The notes below the pieces were generated by a model. The model saw only the letters and a list, made by a program, of their open reading frames with translations, ran no database searches and was not told where the DNA came from. A stretch of DNA of 26,927 nucleotides, taken from an uncultured Alphaproteobacteria bacterium (GTDB taxonomy: Bacteria > Pseudomonadota > Alphaproteobacteria > Caulobacterales > Parvularculaceae). This document shows positions 25,053 to 26,927 of this stretch, piece after piece (positions within the stretch are counted from its first letter, which is position 1; each line of letters begins with the position of its first letter). The stretch covers positions 1 to 26,927 of the forward strand of contig CALAZI010000080.1 of assembly GCA_937895955.1 (NCBI GenBank). Direction: 5' to 3'. The position numbers and the translations under genes are program-made.

Positions 25053-25299
25053 CCTGATCGCGCTCGCCGCGACGGCGACCCCTGCAGCGGCTTATATCGG
25101 TCCAGGCGTCGGCCTTGGCGTCATCGCCACGATTTTTGGGGCCATCGGCGCTTTCTTTATGTTGATCGCCGGGCTTCTCTGGTATCCGATCAAGGCGATG
25201 CTGCGCAAAAATCGGCAAAAGAAAATCGGCGCTGCGCCGGCTGCCGAAACGGTTGTTGCGTCGGCGGCCGATGAGAAGGCGGAAAAGCCTAAGCCATGA
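25021..25299 (+). CDS. Small AYIGPG-motif membrane protein
   Basis: A 92-residue protein. The N-terminus is a signal peptide (MKNLKTGLALSLIALAATA, likely cleavage after PAAA at about residue 24), directly followed by YIGPGVGLG and one strong transmembrane helix (about 32-53), ending WYPIKAMLRKNRQKK and a charged, Ala/Lys-rich cytoplasmic tail. Small proteins with an AY-I/V-G/D-PG start after the signal peptide recur beside envelope-polymer and phosphodiesterase/sulfatase-type genes; that is recalled knowledge of the family, not a search result. Function is unknown. GGAGG lies about 10 nt before the ATG, inside the preceding gene, and the two overlap by 32 nt in different frames. Its own TGA overlaps the next start (ATGA, 25296-25299). 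Confidence 0.8.
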   Translation: MKNLKTGLALSLIALAATATPAAAYIGPGVGLGVIATIFGAIGAFFMLIAGLLWYPIKAMLRKNRQKKIGAAPAAETVVASAADEKAEKPKP

Positions 25300-25673
25300 T
25301 GCTTGCGGCCATCCTCATCGCCGGCGCCGCCTTTTACGAAGTCTTTGTCGCGCTTAAAACGCTTTCTGACGTCCGGAAAATGCGCGCAACGATGGATCGC
25401 GCGCTTGGCGTCGTTCAGTCGAAGACGATGAGCGACGAGGAAAAAGCGACTGCGATGCGCAAATCGAGCGCTTCAATGTTCGGATCGATCGGCTTGACAG
25501 TCATGAAAGTCGCGACGGCCGTCGCAGCCGCAGCCGCGACTCTCTACGTCGTTTCGCTTTTTGCGTGGTCGTTTGACGACCTCATCGAATACTCCGTGAA
25601 ACCGTTGCCGTTAATCGCAACGATAATCGGCGTCACGCTCTACGGGATGATCCGGCATGGCCGGAAGAGGTGA
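25296..25673 (+). CDS. Three-helix membrane protein of unknown function
   Basis: A 125-residue protein that I do not recognise. It has a hydrophobic N-terminal helix (MMLAAILIAGAAFYEVFVAL), a charged cytoplasmic or periplasmic segment of about 45 residues (RKMRATMDRALGVVQSKTMS and following), then two more helices (about 65-90, VMKVATAVAAAAATLYVVSL, and about 102-118, LPLIATIIGVTLYGMI), ending in RHGRKR. It starts within the stop codon of the AYIGPG gene and overlaps the sulfotransferase gene by 17 nt, so it is embedded in the cassette and probably works with its products. It could be a membrane partner that holds or passes substrate to the ASST-like protein, but nothing in the sequence proves this. 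Confidence 0.75.
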   Translation: MMLAAILIAGAAFYEVFVALKTLSDVRKMRATMDRALGVVQSKTMSDEEKATAMRKSSASMFGSIGLTVMKVATAVAAAAATLYVVSLFAWSFDDLIEYSVKPLPLIATIIGVTLYGMIRHGRKR

Positions 25674-26748
25674 CGCCCCCACTGAGGGCTATTCGTTCGC
25701 AGACCGGTGCCTGCACCGGCTGGCCTTCGCTCATCCGCTCGTTCAGCGCGCGCTGGGAGAAATAGAAAGCGATATTTTCGCCAAACAATTCGTCGATCAC
25801 CCAGCATCGCGTCCGGTTTTCGTAACCGGACTGCCGCGCGCCGGCACGACGCTCTTGCTTGAACTGCTCTATAAGACGGGCGAATTCGCGACGTTCACCT
25901 ATCGCGAGATGCCTTTTGTGTTGGCGCCGCTATTCTGGTCTTCATTGACGAAGTCCGGCCGCCGCAAGGGTGAAGCGAAAGAGCGCGCGCATGGCGACGG
26001 AATGGAAATCACGTTTGACAGCCCGGAGGCGTTTGAGGAAGTCGCCTGGCTGACTTACATGCGAGAGCGTTATGTCGGCGACGACACGCTAGCGCCGATC
26101 GACGCCGGCGCCGTCACGGACGAATTTCGCGAAGCGTTTCCAATGCTGGTCCGGAAACTGTCAGCGTTGCATTCAGAAGATGGATCGCCGCAGCGATATC
26201 TGTCGAAAAACAACGCCAATATAAGCCGCATTGATGCGATTCAATCCGTCTTTCCGGATGCGACGATCTTTGTTTGCCTGCGCGATCCGATTTCGCATGT
26301 GCGCTCCTTGATGACTCAACATCAACGTTTCCTCACTCTTCATAATGAAGACGAGTTCGCGCGGTCCTATATGCGCTGGATAGGCCATTTTGATTTCGGC
26401 GCGAATTTTCGCCCCATCGACTTCGCTGGACGCGGCCTTACGGCGAAATTTGCGAGCGATGTGAATTTCTGGCTGCAATACTGGATCGACGCCTACGCCT
26501 ACGCTGCGAAGCGGGCGAACGGGGCGGTCAATTTCGTTTCTTATGAGCGCATGATTTCAACGCCTTCACAGTCGCTTTCGCGCATCGCCGATCTTGTCGG
26601 GCTCGCCGACAAAGACCGCTTTACGGCGCAAGCGACCGTCATGCGCGCGCCGACAACTCAAGACGCCCCGCTCGACGGCGCCGATGAGAGATTGCTGGCT
26701 GAAGCAAAGGCCGCCTACGCGCTTCTCATCAACGACGACGTCGCCTGA
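25657..26748 (+). CDS. PAPS-dependent sulfotransferase family protein
   Basis: A 363-residue cytoplasmic protein of the Sulfotransfer_3 type, expected to move sulfate from PAPS to a hydroxyl or amine on an unknown acceptor. The 5'-phosphosulfate loop is FVTGLPRAGTTLLLELL, with PRAGTT at 60-65. The 3'-phosphate-binding segment is ATIFVCLRDPISHVRSLMTQ, with Arg209, Ser213 and Ser217. The segment YLSKNNANISRID (about 181-193) is the K-N/H-N-type motif common in this family. No signal peptide is visible. The start ATG at 25657 lies inside the preceding gene, which ends 17 nt later, with a GGGATGA-like site upstream. It is the last gene of the cassette; the stop lies 6 nt before the 3' end of the opposing tRNA-Leu gene. 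Confidence 0.88.
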   Translation: MAGRGDAPTEGYSFADRCLHRLAFAHPLVQRALGEIESDIFAKQFVDHPASRPVFVTGLPRAGTTLLLELLYKTGEFATFTYREMPFVLAPLFWSSLTKSGRRKGEAKERAHGDGMEITFDSPEAFEEVAWLTYMRERYVGDDTLAPIDAGAVTDEFREAFPMLVRKLSALHSEDGSPQRYLSKNNANISRIDAIQSVFPDATIFVCLRDPISHVRSLMTQHQRFLTLHNEDEFARSYMRWIGHFDFGANFRPIDFAGRGLTAKFASDVNFWLQYWIDAYAYAAKRANGAVNFVSYERMISTPSQSLSRIADLVGLADKDRFTAQATVMRAPTTQDAPLDGADERLLAEAKAAYALLINDDVA

Positions 26749-26754
26749 AGCGAC

Positions 26755-26841
26755 TGGTGCGGGCGGTGGGACTCGAACCCACACTTCCTTGCGGAAAACG
26801 GATTTTAAGTCCGTTGCGTCTACCGGTTCCGCCACGCCCGC
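26755..26841 (-). tRNA. tRNA-Leu (anticodon UAA), CCA encoded
   Basis: On the minus strand the gene starts GCGGGCGTGGCGGAAC, and its acceptor arm GCGGGCG pairs with CGCCCGC at the 3' end. The anticodon stem ACGGA/TCCGT encloses the loop CTTAAAA, giving anticodon TAA, which reads UUA (and possibly UUG) leucine codons. A long variable arm (TTTCCGCAAGGAAG region) marks it as class II, as expected for leucine. The T arm contains GGTTCGAGTCC. The discriminator A is followed by an encoded CCA (26755-26757 in this orientation). The length is 87 nt with CCA. UUA codons are rare in GC-rich genomes, so this is likely a low-demand tRNA. Confidence 0.95.
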
Positions 26842-26927
26842 CCCTGCGCCGCGCTTAGCATTCATCCGCCGCCGCGGCAAAGGCCGCGCGCCTTGAAAGC
26901 GCCGGCGGGCGCGCGTATCGCAGGGTC

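Noticed and set aside
26594..26896. Open frames reading through the tRNA-Leu region on both strands
   Set aside because: They contain typical translated-tRNA residues and overlap the sulfotransferase gene end and the tRNA. They are spurious.
1..26927. CRISPR arrays, insertion sequences, phage genes, rRNA
   Set aside because: I saw no regularly spaced repeats, transposase, integrase or rRNA sequence. Repeated GCCGGCG-like words reflect base composition and codon use.

Overview
The window looks like chromosomal DNA of an alphaproteobacterium: GC-rich, dense, with many ATGA start/stop overlaps. The core order secG-pyrG, tpiA, ppiD-type isomerase, trpE, trpG-trpD-trpC, lexA, comEC, gltX, gltA is a familiar alphaproteobacterial layout, and the lexA promoter carries a GAAC-N7-GAAC operator of the alphaproteobacterial type. 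A lineage near Caulobacterales/Parvularculales is plausible, but that is an impression and was not tested.

Layout. 1-1272 (minus): start of a DUF1330-like protein and a membrane-anchored metallo-beta-lactamase-fold hydrolase. 1418-1771 (plus): small DUF423-like membrane protein. 1866-4812 (minus): secreted helical protein with a strong terminator, CTP synthase (pyrG) and SecG. 4970-6720 (plus): DOMON-like protein coupled to a DUF1343/NamZ-like protein. 6717-8429 (minus): lipoprotein alpha/beta hydrolase downstream of tpiA. 8593-11975 (plus): PpiD-like periplasmic chaperone coupled to trpE. 12153-15059: a DUF885 zinc peptidase (plus) and a divergent polysaccharide deacetylase (minus) lie between trpE and trpG. 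15183-17589 (plus): trpGDC with 4-nt overlaps. 17628-18450: lexA with promoter and operator. 18461-20602 (minus): comEC. 20679-23523 (plus): gltX and gltA. 23715-26748 (plus): a four-gene overlapping cassette. 26755-26841 (minus): tRNA-Leu(UAA) with encoded CCA.

How the genes work together. The trp genes convert chorismate to indole-3-glycerol phosphate; trpB and trpA are not in the window. The lexA promoter shows autoregulation by sequence. Several accessory genes handle envelope polymers (NamZ-like, divergent deacetylase, lipoprotein hydrolase, DUF885 peptidase) and sit as inserts in the housekeeping backbone.

The best candidate for an undescribed system is the terminal cassette. It encodes a membrane-anchored arylsulfotransferase-family protein, a tiny AYIGPG membrane protein, a three-helix membrane protein and a PAPS-type sulfotransferase, all overlapping and preceded by a leader with large inverted repeats. 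I read it as a possible envelope sulfation module. The substrate and the coupling between the two sulfotransferase types are inference. No CRISPR array, insertion sequence, phage gene or rRNA was seen, and no gene-free stretch exceeds 300 bases.
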